Numbered from the stretch's first letter, positions 20,488-29,990 are shown. The stretch is DNA of 64,000 nt from Marinifilum sp965230805 (GCF_965230805.1 NZ_OZ246019.1:1488001-1552000); one strand, 5' to 3'. Notes: generated by a model not told the origin, from the letters alone. Translations and numbers: made by a program.

Positions 20488-23400
20488 CTATATAATTGCA
20501 CTTAATAATTTTCTTGCTTCTTTTTCTGATATTCCCTTACGATCGGCATAATCCTTAAGCTGATCCTCCTTGATCTTATCGATAGAGAAATAAATAGCAT
20601 CGGGATGAGCCAAAATCAATCCGCTTACCGATGCTGCCGGATACATGGCAAAACTTTCGGTTAATGTTGCTCCTATGTTCTCCTCAACATTCAAGAAATC
20701 CCAAAGCACTTGTTTTTCTGAATGTTCTGGCAGAGAAGGATATCCAAATGCCGGACGAATGCCCTGGTATTTTTCGCGCAGCATTTCTTCAATGCCCAGT
20801 TCTTCATCAATCGCATAGCCCCAATCTTCTTTTCGGATTTGCTCGTGTAATAATTCGGTATATGCTTCGGCCAATCTATCCGCTAGTATTTTTATCATGA
20901 TGCTATTGTAATCATCATTTTCATCGGCAAATCGTTTCAGACTTTCTTCAATGCCAAGTCCGGCAGTAACCACAAAAGCACCTACATAATCTATTTTTCC
21001 TGATTCAAGGGGAGCTATAAAATCACTCAAACACAAATTGCTTAAGCCTTTCGAGAACTTTTCCTGTTGGCGAATCTGAGTAAAGCGTTTCAACTCCGAA
21101 CTTCTTTCCTCGTCAGCATAAATTACGATATCATCGCCCACAGCATTTGCAGGGAATAAACCATATACAGCACTTGCCTCAAGTAAATTCTCTCTGGCAA
21201 TTTCATCGAGCATTTTATTGGCATCGTCGAATAGTTTTTTTGCCTCCTCCTTATAGTCAGGATCCTCCATGATTTCGGGATACATGCATTTTAACTCCCA
21301 AGCCACAAAAAAGAAAGTCCAGTCGATGTATTTTCTTATTTCATTGATCGAGAAATTCTTCTGCACTTGCAAGCCTGTTTTCTTTGGTTTATAAATTGGC
21401 GAGTTGATCCAATCGATAGCTTCGGCATTTGCCCTGGCGTCTTCCAATGAAAAATACTCTGCTGATTTTTGCTTGGCATGATCATTACGAACATGTTGAT
21501 ATTGATCTTTCACAATGTCTAGATATTCTTCCCGTTTGCTTGTATCACAAAGTTTCTTAAAAATTCCAACAGATTGCGAGGCATCGGTTACATGAACAAC
21601 ACCATTCTTATAATTTGGCTCTATTTTTACCGCAGTATGCAGTTCGGAAGTCGTTGCACCACCTATCACCAACGGAATATCGAATCCTTCGCGTTGCATT
21701 TCTTCGGCCACAAAGCACATTTCTTCCAAAGATGGGGTAATCAGGCCACTCAGCCCTATGGCATCCACATTTTCTCGTTTGGCCACATCCAAAATCTCGG
21801 AACATGGCACCATAACGCCCAAGTCGATAACATCAAAGTTGTTACATCCTAAAACCACATCAACAATATTTTTCCCAATATCGTGAACATCGCCTTTTAC
21901 AGTTGCCATTAATATCTTACCGGCATTTTTTGCATCGGCAGCACTGCTTTTTTCTTCTTCGATAAAAGGCTGAAGATAAGCAACTGCTTTTTTCATTACC
22001 CTTGCTGATTTCACAACCTGTGGAAGAAACATTTTACCATCACCAAACAAATCACCAACTACATTCATACCATCCATTAAAGGTTTTTCGATAACCTCTA
22101 ATGCACGTGGGTAATTTTGGCGCGCTTCTTCTGCATCTTCCTCAATGTAATCGGTAATTCCTTTTACCAAAGAGTAGGACAATCTTTCATTAACAGATTT
22201 AGCTCTCCAAGCATCAGTTTTTACCTGAGCTGTTCCCGATGATTTTAAGCCTTCTGCAAATTCTATTAAGATTTCCGTTGCATCAGGCTTTCGGTTTAAA
22301 ACAACATCTTCAACTTTCTGTAGCAAGTCCGGTTCAATCTCATCGTAAATCTGCAGCATTCCCGGATTTACGATTCCCATATCCAAGCCTTCTTTAATGG
22401 CATGGTATAAAAACACCGAATGCATTGCCTCACGAACCACATTGTTTCCGCGAAATGAGAATGAAAGATTACTAATTCCTCCACTTATTTTGGCGTGAGG
22501 AAGGTTTGCTTTAATCCATTTTACCGTTTTGATAAAATCTACTGCATAATTGTTGTGCTCCTCAATTCCCGTAGCTATTGCCAATACATTGGGATCGAAG
22601 ATGATATCCTCAGCAGGAAAACCAATGCGCTCAGTCAGTATTTTATAAGCTCTTCCACAAATTTCGATTCTACGCTCGTAGGTATCGGCCTGACCTTTTT
22701 CATCGAAAGCCATAACAACTGCTGCAGCACCATACCTTTTAATTCGAGTAGCATACTTTATAAACTCCTCTTCCCCTTCTTTTAAGGAGATGGAATTTAC
22801 AATACATTTGCCTTGCACACATTTCAACCCGGCTTCCAACACCGACCATTTCGAGGAGTCAATCATCACTGGCACACGAGAAATTTCCGGTTCCGAAACC
22901 AATAATTTCAAAAACGTATCCATTTCTTTCTCGGCATCCAACATGGCATCATCCATGTTTACATCAATGATTTGAGCGCCGTTTTCGACCTGAGAACGAG
23001 CAACTGACAATGCTTCCTCGTATTTTTCTTCGCAGATTAATCGTGCAAACTTTCTGGATCCTGCAACATTTGTACGCTCACCAACATTTACAAAATTGCT
23101 CATCGAATTGATGCGTAACATTTCCAATCCGCTTAAGCGAGTTTCTGTTTCGATCAAAGGAATTTCTCTTGGGGCACACTCTTTTACAAGATCTGCAATT
23201 ACCTGAATATGATCAGGCCTTGTTCCGCAACATCCACCAACAATGTTTACTTTCCTACCCTGCAGAAGCTCCTTTAAATCGCTAATCATCGTTTCAGGAG
23301 TTTCATCATACTCGCCTAACTCATTTGGCAAACCTGCATTTGGATAAACACTAACATAGGCAGGTAACAAAGTATCCAATTGCTGAATAAAAGGAACTAA

Positions 23401-24156
23401 GTCTTTGGCTCCAAATGCACAGTTCAAGCCCATGCTCAGCAGCCTGTCACTTTTCATCGAAGTAACAAAGGCTTCCAAGGTTTGCCCCGATAAGGTTCTT
23501 CCGCTTTTATCGGTGATTGTTCCCGAAATCATGATGGGCAGATCCAATCCTCTCTCATCCAGAAGTAGATCTGCTGCATATACCGCAGCCTTCGCATTTA
23601 ATGTATCGAATATTGTCTCTATCAATAAGGCATCTACACCACCATCAATTAAACCTTTAATTTGTTCTGTATAGATTTCTACCAAGTCATCAAAACCAAC
23701 ATCTCTATAACCCGGGTCTTCAACCTTTGGAGACATGGATGTTGTTTTGTTGGTTGGACCAATGGCACCGGCAACCCATCTTGGAGTATGTGGATCTGTT
23801 TTTTGAATTTCTTCGATTGCTTCTCTTGCGTTCTTTGCCGATTCATAATTCAGCTCGTAAGCTAATTCTTCCAGCTCATAATCAATCAAAGAAATTGCAT
23901 TTGCATTAAAAGTATTGGTCTCTAAAATATTAGCTCCTGATTTTAAAAACTCAAGATGAATATTCTTAATGATATCCGGCTGAGTAAGAGACAACAAATC
24001 ATTATGACCTTTTTGATCAGCAGAAATATTAGCAAATCTTTCGCCTCTAAAATCAGATTCGCTCAACTTATGAGCTTGAATCATGGTTCCCATAGCTCCA
24101 TCAAGAACCAAAATCTGATTTTCCAATGCCTGCTTTATTGTATACTTTTGCTTCAT
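20488..24156 (-). CDS. metH: Cobalamin-dependent methionine synthase, full-length
   Basis: MetH transfers a methyl group from 5-methyl-THF to homocysteine through cob(I)alamin. All four modules are present in 1222 aa: homocysteine domain with zinc ligands Cys in GLNCAFGA and the Cys pair in GGCCGTRPDHI (about 307); pterin domain starting VNVGERTNVAGSRKF (about 355); cap and B12 domain with DVHDIGKN (His about 753), the lower axial ligand motif; and the C-terminal activation domain with RPAFGYPSLPEHSEK (about 1132), which binds SAM for reductive reactivation. It follows the second aspartokinase gene by 57 bases. The organism must therefore take up or make cobalamin. Confidence 0.97.
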   Translation of the reverse strand: MKQKYTIKQALENQILVLDGAMGTMIQAHKLSESDFRGERFANISADQKGHNDLLSLTQPDIIKNIHLEFLKSGANILETNTFNANAISLIDYELEELAYELNYESAKNAREAIEEIQKTDPHTPRWVAGAIGPTNKTTSMSPKVEDPGYRDVGFDDLVEIYTEQIKGLIDGGVDALLIETIFDTLNAKAAVYAADLLLDERGLDLPIMISGTITDKSGRTLSGQTLEAFVTSMKSDRLLSMGLNCAFGAKDLVPFIQQLDTLLPAYVSVYPNAGLPNELGEYDETPETMISDLKELLQGRKVNIVGGCCGTRPDHIQVIADLVKECAPREIPLIETETRLSGLEMLRINSMSNFVNVGERTNVAGSRKFARLICEEKYEEALSVARSQVENGAQIIDVNMDDAMLDAEKEMDTFLKLLVSEPEISRVPVMIDSSKWSVLEAGLKCVQGKCIVNSISLKEGEEEFIKYATRIKRYGAAAVVMAFDEKGQADTYERRIEICGRAYKILTERIGFPAEDIIFDPNVLAIATGIEEHNNYAVDFIKTVKWIKANLPHAKISGGISNLSFSFRGNNVVREAMHSVFLYHAIKEGLDMGIVNPGMLQIYDEIEPDLLQKVEDVVLNRKPDATEILIEFAEGLKSSGTAQVKTDAWRAKSVNERLSYSLVKGITDYIEEDAEEARQNYPRALEVIEKPLMDGMNVVGDLFGDGKMFLPQVVKSARVMKKAVAYLQPFIEEEKSSAADAKNAGKILMATVKGDVHDIGKNIVDVVLGCNNFDVIDLGVMVPCSEILDVAKRENVDAIGLSGLITPSLEEMCFVAEEMQREGFDIPLVIGGATTSELHTAVKIEPNYKNGVVHVTDASQSVGIFKKLCDTSKREEYLDIVKDQYQHVRNDHAKQKSAEYFSLEDARANAEAIDWINSPIYKPKKTGLQVQKNFSINEIRKYIDWTFFFVAWELKCMYPEIMEDPDYKEEAKKLFDDANKMLDEIARENLLEASAVYGLFPANAVGDDIVIYADEERSSELKRFTQIRQQEKFSKGLSNLCLSDFIAPLESGKIDYVGAFVVTAGLGIEESLKRFADENDDYNSIMIKILADRLAEAYTELLHEQIRKEDWGYAIDEELGIEEMLREKYQGIRPAFGYPSLPEHSEKQVLWDFLNVEENIGATLTESFAMYPAASVSGLILAHPDAIYFSIDKIKEDQLKDYADRKGISEKEARKLLSAII

Positions 24157-24213
24157 ATTTTTTTAAAAGCTGTTAGCTATTAGCCTGTAGCAATTAGCTT
24201 GATTCTTAATAAT
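24157..24213 (-). repeat. Degenerate GCTAAT-GCTAACAG repeat before metH
   Basis: On the minus strand the gap contains two imperfect copies in tandem, GCTAATTGCTACAG and GCTAATAGCTAACAG, ending just upstream of the metH start. Related words precede metY (about 29415-29440) and the YqeY-like gene (about 47400-47420). Confidence 0.5.
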
Positions 24214-25473
24214 TTAATTTGCTACGGTCAAATATATAGCTGTATTGTTATTTTTTTGCTCCACAAGCACATGATGCTTGTTTTGAATCTCTTCGATGGT
24301 TGCTGGTGTATAATGTCGAACCGTTATCAATTCCAGATCTTCACTTCTATCTACTTCGTACTTTTTGCTTAGTTCATCAATCAATTCCTGAATATTTCGT
24401 GCCGAACTATTGGCACAAAATGCAAAACTAACTGCGGTGTTTTGAGTAAAATTAAGCTTAATCCTAAACTTTGTAACGAGCGAAAAGATAAAAACCAGAT
24501 CCTTTTCACCAATAAATGAGAAATTTAAAGGTTTTAGGTTTACCATCACCTGCTTTTTCTTCACAATATAGTTTGGCAGCATTGGCTGCGGCTGTTCTCC
24601 CTTTGTTATTAATGTTCCTTTCTGAGATGGATCGATAAATGATTTTACCCAAAGAGGAATCTGTTTTGCCTGCAATGGCTTTATGGTTTTGGGATGAATT
24701 ACTCTGGCTCCGTAATACGACAATTCTATTGCCTCGTGATATGGAATCAAATCCAGTTTGGTAGTTGTTTCAAAATAGTCAGGATCGGCATTTAAAATTC
24801 CCAACACATCCTTCCAAATGATCATTTTATCAGCGCCAAGCAAATGAGCCAATATTGCTGCTGTATAATCCGAACCTTCGCGCCCCAGCGATGTGGTAAA
24901 TCCTTCCTTATCTCGGGCAATAAAGCCTTGAGTGATGTATAAGGCTTGCGGATCATCAACAAATTTTGCATTCACTTTCTCTTTTGAGGATTCCCAGTTA
25001 ATATTGGCATCCACATAATTGTTATCCGAATCCAAACAACTCCTGATATCAACCCATTTATTTTTCTGTCCTGTTTCGTTTAAATATGCAGAAATCATGG
25101 TAGTTGAAAGCAACTCTCCAAAACCAATCACCTGATCGTATTCAAAATTAAATCGATCGGATGATGGTTTTGACATTTTGGTTTCCAGCTCGATAAAAAG
25201 AGCGTTTATTTCCGATGCAATGTGCTCCGGCACTTCTTCATATAAATCGTGAAGCACTGACAGGTGATTCTTCTTTAGTGTCTCAAAATGTTTCCAACAT
25301 TCATCACTCCCCAAAAAATATGCATCTACCAGTTCTTCCAGCAGGTTTGTAGTTGAACCTATCGCCGAAATCACAACAGTAAGGGGTCGCTTTACCTTAG
25401 CAATTATCTGACAGATGTTTCGTATGGCAGCTGCATCTTTTACGGATACTCCACCGAATTTGTATATTATCAT
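24214..25473 (-). CDS. Aspartate kinase (paralog within the met block)
   Basis: Phosphorylates aspartate, the first step towards homoserine, lysine and methionine. The 419-aa protein begins with the kinase motif YKFGGVSVKDA, followed by LTVVISAIGSTTN, IGFGELLSTTMIS, the nucleotide-binding TSLGREGSDYTAAILAH and GARVIHPKTIKPL. The last 130 residues resemble an ACT-type regulatory region. Its position between hom and metH suggests dedication to methionine, perhaps with a feedback response different from the paralog at 30307. I leave the symbol blank because lysC or another name cannot be chosen from sequence. Confidence 0.9.
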   Translation of the reverse strand: MIIYKFGGVSVKDAAAIRNICQIIAKVKRPLTVVISAIGSTTNLLEELVDAYFLGSDECWKHFETLKKNHLSVLHDLYEEVPEHIASEINALFIELETKMSKPSSDRFNFEYDQVIGFGELLSTTMISAYLNETGQKNKWVDIRSCLDSDNNYVDANINWESSKEKVNAKFVDDPQALYITQGFIARDKEGFTTSLGREGSDYTAAILAHLLGADKMIIWKDVLGILNADPDYFETTTKLDLIPYHEAIELSYYGARVIHPKTIKPLQAKQIPLWVKSFIDPSQKGTLITKGEQPQPMLPNYIVKKKQVMVNLKPLNFSFIGEKDLVFIFSLVTKFRIKLNFTQNTAVSFAFCANSSARNIQELIDELSKKYEVDRSEDLELITVRHYTPATIEEIQNKHHVLVEQKNNNTAIYLTVAN

Positions 25474-25740
25474 TTTTTAGACTATTAGATCTTAGACATG
25501 AGAAATTATCGTATTCTCACAATTCTTATTTTGTTCTTCCATTTTTAATAATCTATCACTTAAGTGAATCGTATAAAAAGAGAAACTGTTGAATTATTAC
25601 GCTCTTCCCTCTTAGGGGGAGATGGCGAGAGCCAGAGGGCTTTGTTTGTATTATTTCTTTCTACTCTTCCTCCCTTTTGCCTATCGGCATTTTCTCTACA
25701 AAAGAAAAACTCATCGTGAAGATGAAAACGAAATTTTCAA
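25474..25740. repeat. Gap in the met block with a repeat-like hairpin
   Basis: No ORF is visible in this 267-base gap. At about 25601-25650 the text CCCTCTTAGGGGGAGATGG followed by GAGAGCCAGAGGG resembles dispersed intergenic repeats common in Bacteroidota; its CCCTCT and AGAGGG ends can pair. Copy number in the genome cannot be seen from one copy here. Confidence 0.4.
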
Positions 25741-26931
25741 TTATTCGTCGCCCAAATAGGCAAGGAAAATATCTCTCCCCTTAATTTGATGACGAATTTT
25801 TATCAAATCAGAAAGGTTCAATGTTCCAATTACGTAATTGAACTCTTTCCCTGTAAGAGATTCGCTGATATCTTTAAATTCGAACAAAGCCAAATCCTCC
25901 TTATTCGTGTATCTTAAGTATACTTCAACTTTCATATCGTTGGTATACTCCAAACCTCCATAATATTTTAACTTTTTGTACTCATATTTATAATTGTAAG
26001 CCAAAGCCGTGATATCCGACAATACAGCCGAACCTGTTGGGTGTGCTCCGGCACCTTTCCCATACATGAACTGGTTATCGTAGAAATTTCCTTGAATCAA
26101 CACACCATTGTAATGACTCTCTACTGTATATGCATGTTCCTCAGGCTTCACAAACTTTGGTGCAACCAAAAGGTTCACATGATTTCCATTCACCTTGGTA
26201 ACTTTGCCCAGCAATCTGATTTTATATCCTTTTTGCGAAGCCAGCTCAATATCCTTTGGCGACAGATTTGAAATTCCAGAATTGAAAACCTGATCGGGAT
26301 GCACAAAAAGACCAAAACCATGAACCGTTAAAATGATCAACTTGTATAAAGTATCATAACCATCCACATCAGATGTTGGATCGCTCTCTGCAAATCCCAA
26401 TTCCTGTGCTTGCTTCAAGGCAAGATCATAATCCAGTCCTTCATTAAAAATCTTCGTAAGAATATAGTTCGATGAGCCATTAAGAATTCCACTTACCGAT
26501 TGAAGAAGATCATTGTCGTAATATTCCTCCAGATTTCGGATAATAGGAATACTTCCACAAGCCGAAGCTTCGTATACAAATGATACTTTGTGCTTCCATT
26601 GCAGCTGAATTAACTCCTCGATATGGTAAGCCAACATTTTTTTATTGGCCGAAACTACATGTTTCCCATTTTGCAAAGCCGTTTTTACAATCTGATAAGC
26701 AGCATCGGCATCATCAATCAATTCAGCAACAACATTTATTTCAGGATCGTTTAAAATATCATTAGGCTCGTAGCTTACAACTTTAGGGTCAATATCTCTG
26801 ATTTTACTTTCATCTCTTACACACACTTTAACAATAGAGGCATCCAATCCTTTACTGTTTTTAAGAACATGGGCCAATCCAGAACCCACAACTCCATATC
26901 CGAATACACCTATTTTAAGTTTATTGCTCAT
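25741..26931 (-). CDS. hom: Homoserine dehydrogenase
   Basis: It reduces aspartate semialdehyde to homoserine, the substrate of MetX. The 396-aa protein has the Rossmann motif IGVFGYGVVGSGLAHVL (residues 7-23), the SANKKMLAYH segment, the family signature YEASACGSIPIIRNLEEY and the catalytic region SGILNGSSNYILTKI with GFAESDPTSDVDGYD. It lacks the long ACT extension. Its start overlaps the end of metX by 11 bases, so translational coupling is likely. Confidence 0.95.
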   Translation of the reverse strand: MSNKLKIGVFGYGVVGSGLAHVLKNSKGLDASIVKVCVRDESKIRDIDPKVVSYEPNDILNDPEINVVAELIDDADAAYQIVKTALQNGKHVVSANKKMLAYHIEELIQLQWKHKVSFVYEASACGSIPIIRNLEEYYDNDLLQSVSGILNGSSNYILTKIFNEGLDYDLALKQAQELGFAESDPTSDVDGYDTLYKLIILTVHGFGLFVHPDQVFNSGISNLSPKDIELASQKGYKIRLLGKVTKVNGNHVNLLVAPKFVKPEEHAYTVESHYNGVLIQGNFYDNQFMYGKGAGAHPTGSAVLSDITALAYNYKYEYKKLKYYGGLEYTNDMKVEVYLRYTNKEDLALFEFKDISESLTGKEFNYVIGTLNLSDLIKIRHQIKGRDIFLAYLGDE

Positions 26932-27955
26932 TGATTTTGCTTTCTATTAAAAATGATTGTAACACTTTGCTTAATTGTTCTTGTTCCAATAAGAATCCAT
27001 CATGACCATATAGCGAATGGATTTCCAAATATTTGGCTTGCGGTATGTTATCTGCAATGAATTTTTGTTCGTTTATTGGAAAAATCTGATCTGAATCGAC
27101 ACCGATCACCAATGTTCTCGACTTTATTTCATTCAGCGCTTTGATTAATCCTCCTCTATTTCTTCCGATATCATGACTGTCCATGATTTTTGACAAATGC
27201 CAATACGAGTAGGCATTGAATCGGCGAGCTAACTTTTCTCCTTGATATCTTTGGTAAGAGCTTGCTCTGTAATTGTCGGTTTTTCCTTCCTCATTTTCCT
27301 GTTGCGAATGATCGTAAGTTGCATAAGTTCTGTAGCTCAAAAGTGCGATGGATCTTGCCACTCGCATTCCGTGCAAACCTGCCTCATCACTCGATTCTTT
27401 CCAAGAAGGATCAAGCTCAATTGCCATTCTTTGCGATTCGTTAAAGGCAATTCCCCAAGGTGAATGCTTGGCATTTGAAGCCAACACCACCAAATGATCC
27501 AAGCTGCCGTTTAACAAGTAAGCCCACTCTAAAGCTTGCATGCCTCCGAGTGAGCTACCAATTATTGCGTGAATTCGCTTTATATTTAAATGTTTTCGTA
27601 AAATTTCGTGTGCTGCCACCAAGTCGCGCACTGTCAGTTGCGGAAAATCATGATAGTAAGCTTGTTCATTCTCCGGATTTTTGGAAAGGGGTCCTGTTGT
27701 ACCGTAACACGAGCCAAGAAAGTTGGCACATACAATAAAATAATCCTTTGGATTAAAGAAATCCTTTTCGCCGAAAAGCCCGGCCCACCAATCGAAAACA
27801 TCCGAATTAGCAGTAAGCGCATGACAAACCCAAATTACATTATTTCGCAATGGATCGTACTCCCCATAGGTGTGATAAGCAATGGTCAACTCCTTTAGGC
27901 GTTTGCCCGATTCAAGTTGTAAACCTTCTTTATGGATGTAACAATTTGGATTCAC
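26921..27955 (-). CDS. metX: Homoserine O-acetyltransferase
   Basis: MetX acetylates homoserine with acetyl-CoA. It is an alpha/beta hydrolase of 344 aa with the nucleophile elbow IGSSLGGMQALEWA (Ser near 135), the catalytic Asp in VIGVDSDQIFP and the His in LYGHDGFLLE. The segments YHTYGEYD and VIWVCHALTANSD are typical. Whether the acyl group is acetyl or succinyl needs a test, though the sulfhydrylase next door supports acetyl. It overlaps hom by 11 bases and follows metY by 126 bases. Confidence 0.94.
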   Translation of the reverse strand: MNPNCYIHKEGLQLESGKRLKELTIAYHTYGEYDPLRNNVIWVCHALTANSDVFDWWAGLFGEKDFFNPKDYFIVCANFLGSCYGTTGPLSKNPENEQAYYHDFPQLTVRDLVAAHEILRKHLNIKRIHAIIGSSLGGMQALEWAYLLNGSLDHLVVLASNAKHSPWGIAFNESQRMAIELDPSWKESSDEAGLHGMRVARSIALLSYRTYATYDHSQQENEEGKTDNYRASSYQRYQGEKLARRFNAYSYWHLSKIMDSHDIGRNRGGLIKALNEIKSRTLVIGVDSDQIFPINEQKFIADNIPQAKYLEIHSLYGHDGFLLEQEQLSKVLQSFLIESKINEQ

Positions 27956-28081
27956 TGTTTAAAAGTTTTGTTTGTTGTTGTTGCTGTTTGATTTTGTGAG
28001 AACCTCTTTTCTGATAAGAAGATCAGGAATATCCCAATCGAAATTCCTTGCAAAGAATTCCGATCGGGATTGATTTGAAAA

Positions 28082-29401
28082 CTAATTAATTGTCTCTATA
28101 TTAATTGCCTTTTCTACCGACTGTTTGATATCCGCTTTAATATCTTCGATGTGCTCGATCCCCACCGATATTCTCAACAAACCAGGTTCAACCCCTGATG
28201 CTTTTTGCTCTTCGAGCGAAAGCTGTTCGTGAGTGGTAGAGCTTGGGTGAATGATCAAGCTTTTTGCATCACCCAAATTAGCTACATGCGATAGTAATTC
28301 AACTCCATTTACAAGCTTATCGGCAACTTCTTTGCCCCCTTTTACTTTAAAAGTTAAAACCGAACCAGCACCCTTTTTAAAATATTTCTTTGCTCGTTCG
28401 TAGTACGGACTCGATGGCAATCCGGGGTAATTTACCTGTTCAACCCAGTCTTGTTCCTGCAACCATTCTGCCAAAGCCAGGGTATTTTCAACATGACGAT
28501 CCAAACGGAGCGAAAGAGTTTCCAGCCCTTGTAAAAGCAGGAATGAATTGAAAGGACTTTGACTGCAACCGTAATCTCTCAAACCTTCAACTCTGGCGCG
28601 AATGGCAAAGGCAATGTTTCCAAATGGCCCTTCCGATCCAAAAATATCCCAAAACACCAAACCATGATATCCTTCCGATGGCTCGGAAAACTGAGGATAT
28701 TTCCCATTACCCCAATTGTAATTTCCACCATCAACAATTACACCTCCCACTGCAGTACCATGACCACAAATCCATTTGGTAGCCGATTCAACCACTACAT
28801 TGGCTCCATGATCCAAGGGACGGAATAAATACCCCCCGGCACCTAAAGTATTATCCACAATCAAAGGCAAATCGTGCTCTTTGGCAATGGCTGATACTTT
28901 CTCGAAATCAGGAATAGAAAACTTTGGATTAGGCAATGCCTCTACATAAATGGCTTTGGTATTTTCGTCGATCAAAGGAAGAATTGTTTCCGGTTCGTCG
29001 ATATCCACAAACTTGCACTGAATACCCAAACGCTTAAACTGCACCTTAAACTGGTTGTAAGTTCCTCCGTAAATCTGCGACGCACTAATAAAGTTATCTC
29101 CCGATTCAAGAATGTTGGTTAATGCCAGAAACTGGGCTGCTTGTCCCGATCCGGTTGCTACCGCTGCAACTCCACCTTCCAGGGCTGCAATTCTCTTCTC
29201 AAATACATCGTTGGTTGGATTCATCAAACGAGTATAGATGTTTCCAAACTCTTTTAAGCCAAATAGATTAGCAGCATGCTCCGAGTTGTTAAAAGTATAA
29301 GCAGTAGTCTGATACAATGGAACTGCTCTTGAGTTTGTTGTTTCTTCAACTTCCTGACCGGCGTGGATTTGTAATGTTTCGTATCTTAAATTTTTCGACA
29401 T
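28082..29401 (-). CDS. metY: O-acetylhomoserine sulfhydrylase (aminocarboxypropyltransferase)
   Basis: This PLP enzyme makes homocysteine from O-acetylhomoserine and sulfide. The 439-aa protein has the Cys/Met-metabolism fold: AVPLYQTTAYTFNNSEHAANLF, IYTRLMNPTNDVFEKRIAALEGG, LIVDNTLGAGGYLFRP and the PLP lysine in ESATKWICGHGTAVGG. The long insertion (WGNGKYPQFSEPSEGYHGL) separates it from the shorter MetB/MetC enzymes. It is the first structural gene after the riboswitch and the leader ORF. Confidence 0.95.
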   Translation of the reverse strand: MSKNLRYETLQIHAGQEVEETTNSRAVPLYQTTAYTFNNSEHAANLFGLKEFGNIYTRLMNPTNDVFEKRIAALEGGVAAVATGSGQAAQFLALTNILESGDNFISASQIYGGTYNQFKVQFKRLGIQCKFVDIDEPETILPLIDENTKAIYVEALPNPKFSIPDFEKVSAIAKEHDLPLIVDNTLGAGGYLFRPLDHGANVVVESATKWICGHGTAVGGVIVDGGNYNWGNGKYPQFSEPSEGYHGLVFWDIFGSEGPFGNIAFAIRARVEGLRDYGCSQSPFNSFLLLQGLETLSLRLDRHVENTLALAEWLQEQDWVEQVNYPGLPSSPYYERAKKYFKKGAGSVLTFKVKGGKEVADKLVNGVELLSHVANLGDAKSLIIHPSSTTHEQLSLEEQKASGVEPGLLRISVGIEHIEDIKADIKQSVEKAINIETIN

Positions 29402-29699
29402 GGCGATTCTTTTTATAAGCTGTTACCAAAAGCCATTAGCCTTTAGAAATTTACACGGCGCTTAATAACACCATATAAATGTTAACAACTTTGGATTAAT
29501 TCCTTGATTATTAAAAATTAGTTAATTGGCAGAAGCGAATGGCTTCGGATTGTCGCAAATTCTTTATTTATCTCCTGTTACAAACAAGCTGAACATTTCC
29601 ATTTCAGATTACTTTGCATTCATTCACATTTCTGAAAATCAGAAACCATTGAAAAAAAATAAATTAGAATTTGAATTCCCTGCTTCGGAGTTCTTTTAT
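29402..29699 (-). other. Distal part of the met leader
   Basis: About 300 untranslated bases between the leader ORF and metY. Possible elements on the minus strand are GAACTCC/GGAATTC (one mismatch) followed further on by an eight-T run at about 29652-29659, a TTTCTGA/TCAGAAA hairpin, and GAAGC-CATTC-GCTTC followed by a T-rich stretch. None is a strong terminator by eye. Confidence 0.4.
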
Positions 29700-29760
29700 A
29701 CGCACCAGCATCTAAAAAATTGGGAAAGAATTTAGACAGAATGCGTTACAGCATACGCAT
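29700..29760 (-). promoter_or_regulatory. Mutually exclusive hairpins over the leader ORF end
   Basis: ACGCAT, made by the last base of the stop codon and the next five (29741-29746), can pair upstream with ATGCGT inside the last Met codons (29755-29760). It can instead pair downstream with GTGCGT (29700-29705, one G-T pair); the second pairing is supported by an inner stem TCTAAA/TTTAGA (29731-29736 / 29711-29716). A ribosome stalled on the Met codons would favour the second fold. This is inference from pairing rules only. Confidence 0.45.
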
Positions 29761-29868
29761 CATTCCTTGCATTCGCATCATTGTGTTTGATGATGCCAAA
29801 GATTGCAACTGAATGTTTTGCTCTTGTCGAGCCTGTTTTGTTTGTGTGTGAATTTCTGTCTTCTTCAT
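29746..29868 (-). CDS. Met-rich leader peptide of the methionine operon
   Basis: A 40-codon ORF starts at ATG 29866-29868, six bases after the 3' strand of the riboswitch P1 helix, and ends with TAA at 29746-29748. The first 29 residues are polar (MKKTEIHTQTKQARQEQ...). The last eleven are MMRMQGMMRML, with six Met codons out of eleven directly before the stop. This is the layout of an attenuator leader peptide, in which ribosome speed over the Met codons reports charged tRNA-Met. It is followed by alternative hairpins and by metY about 340 bases on. I know of no described homolog; function is inferred. Confidence 0.65.
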   Translation of the reverse strand: MKKTEIHTQTKQARQEQNIQLQSLASSNTMMRMQGMMRML

Positions 29869-29874
29869 GATCTT

Positions 29875-29990
29875 TTAATTTATATTCACCAAATTAAATG
29901 GTCAGGATTTGACACCTTTCAGCTTTTGGTTTTGCCGGGGTTGTCAGAAGGTCATCGAGCCTGGTCTCTCACTTCTTCTGTATAAATTAA
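29875..29990 (-). promoter_or_regulatory. SAM-I (S-box) riboswitch upstream of metY
   Basis: On the minus strand the core reads GAGAGACCAGGCTCGATGACC, then TGACAACC and, after the P3 arm (AGCTG region), AAGGTGTCAAATCCTG, all matching S-box conserved blocks. P1 is a perfect 10-bp helix TTAATTTATA/TATAAATTAA (29981-29990 / 29875-29884). P2 includes GAAG/CTTC and P4 is ACCA/TGGT. Binding of SAM should stabilise P1. Its 3' strand covers the region just upstream of the leader-ORF ATG at 29868, so the natural reading is control of leader translation. Confidence 0.88.

Noticed and set aside
21574..24183. Plus-strand frames opposite metH
   Set aside because: They are shadows of the long metH frame with no signals of their own.
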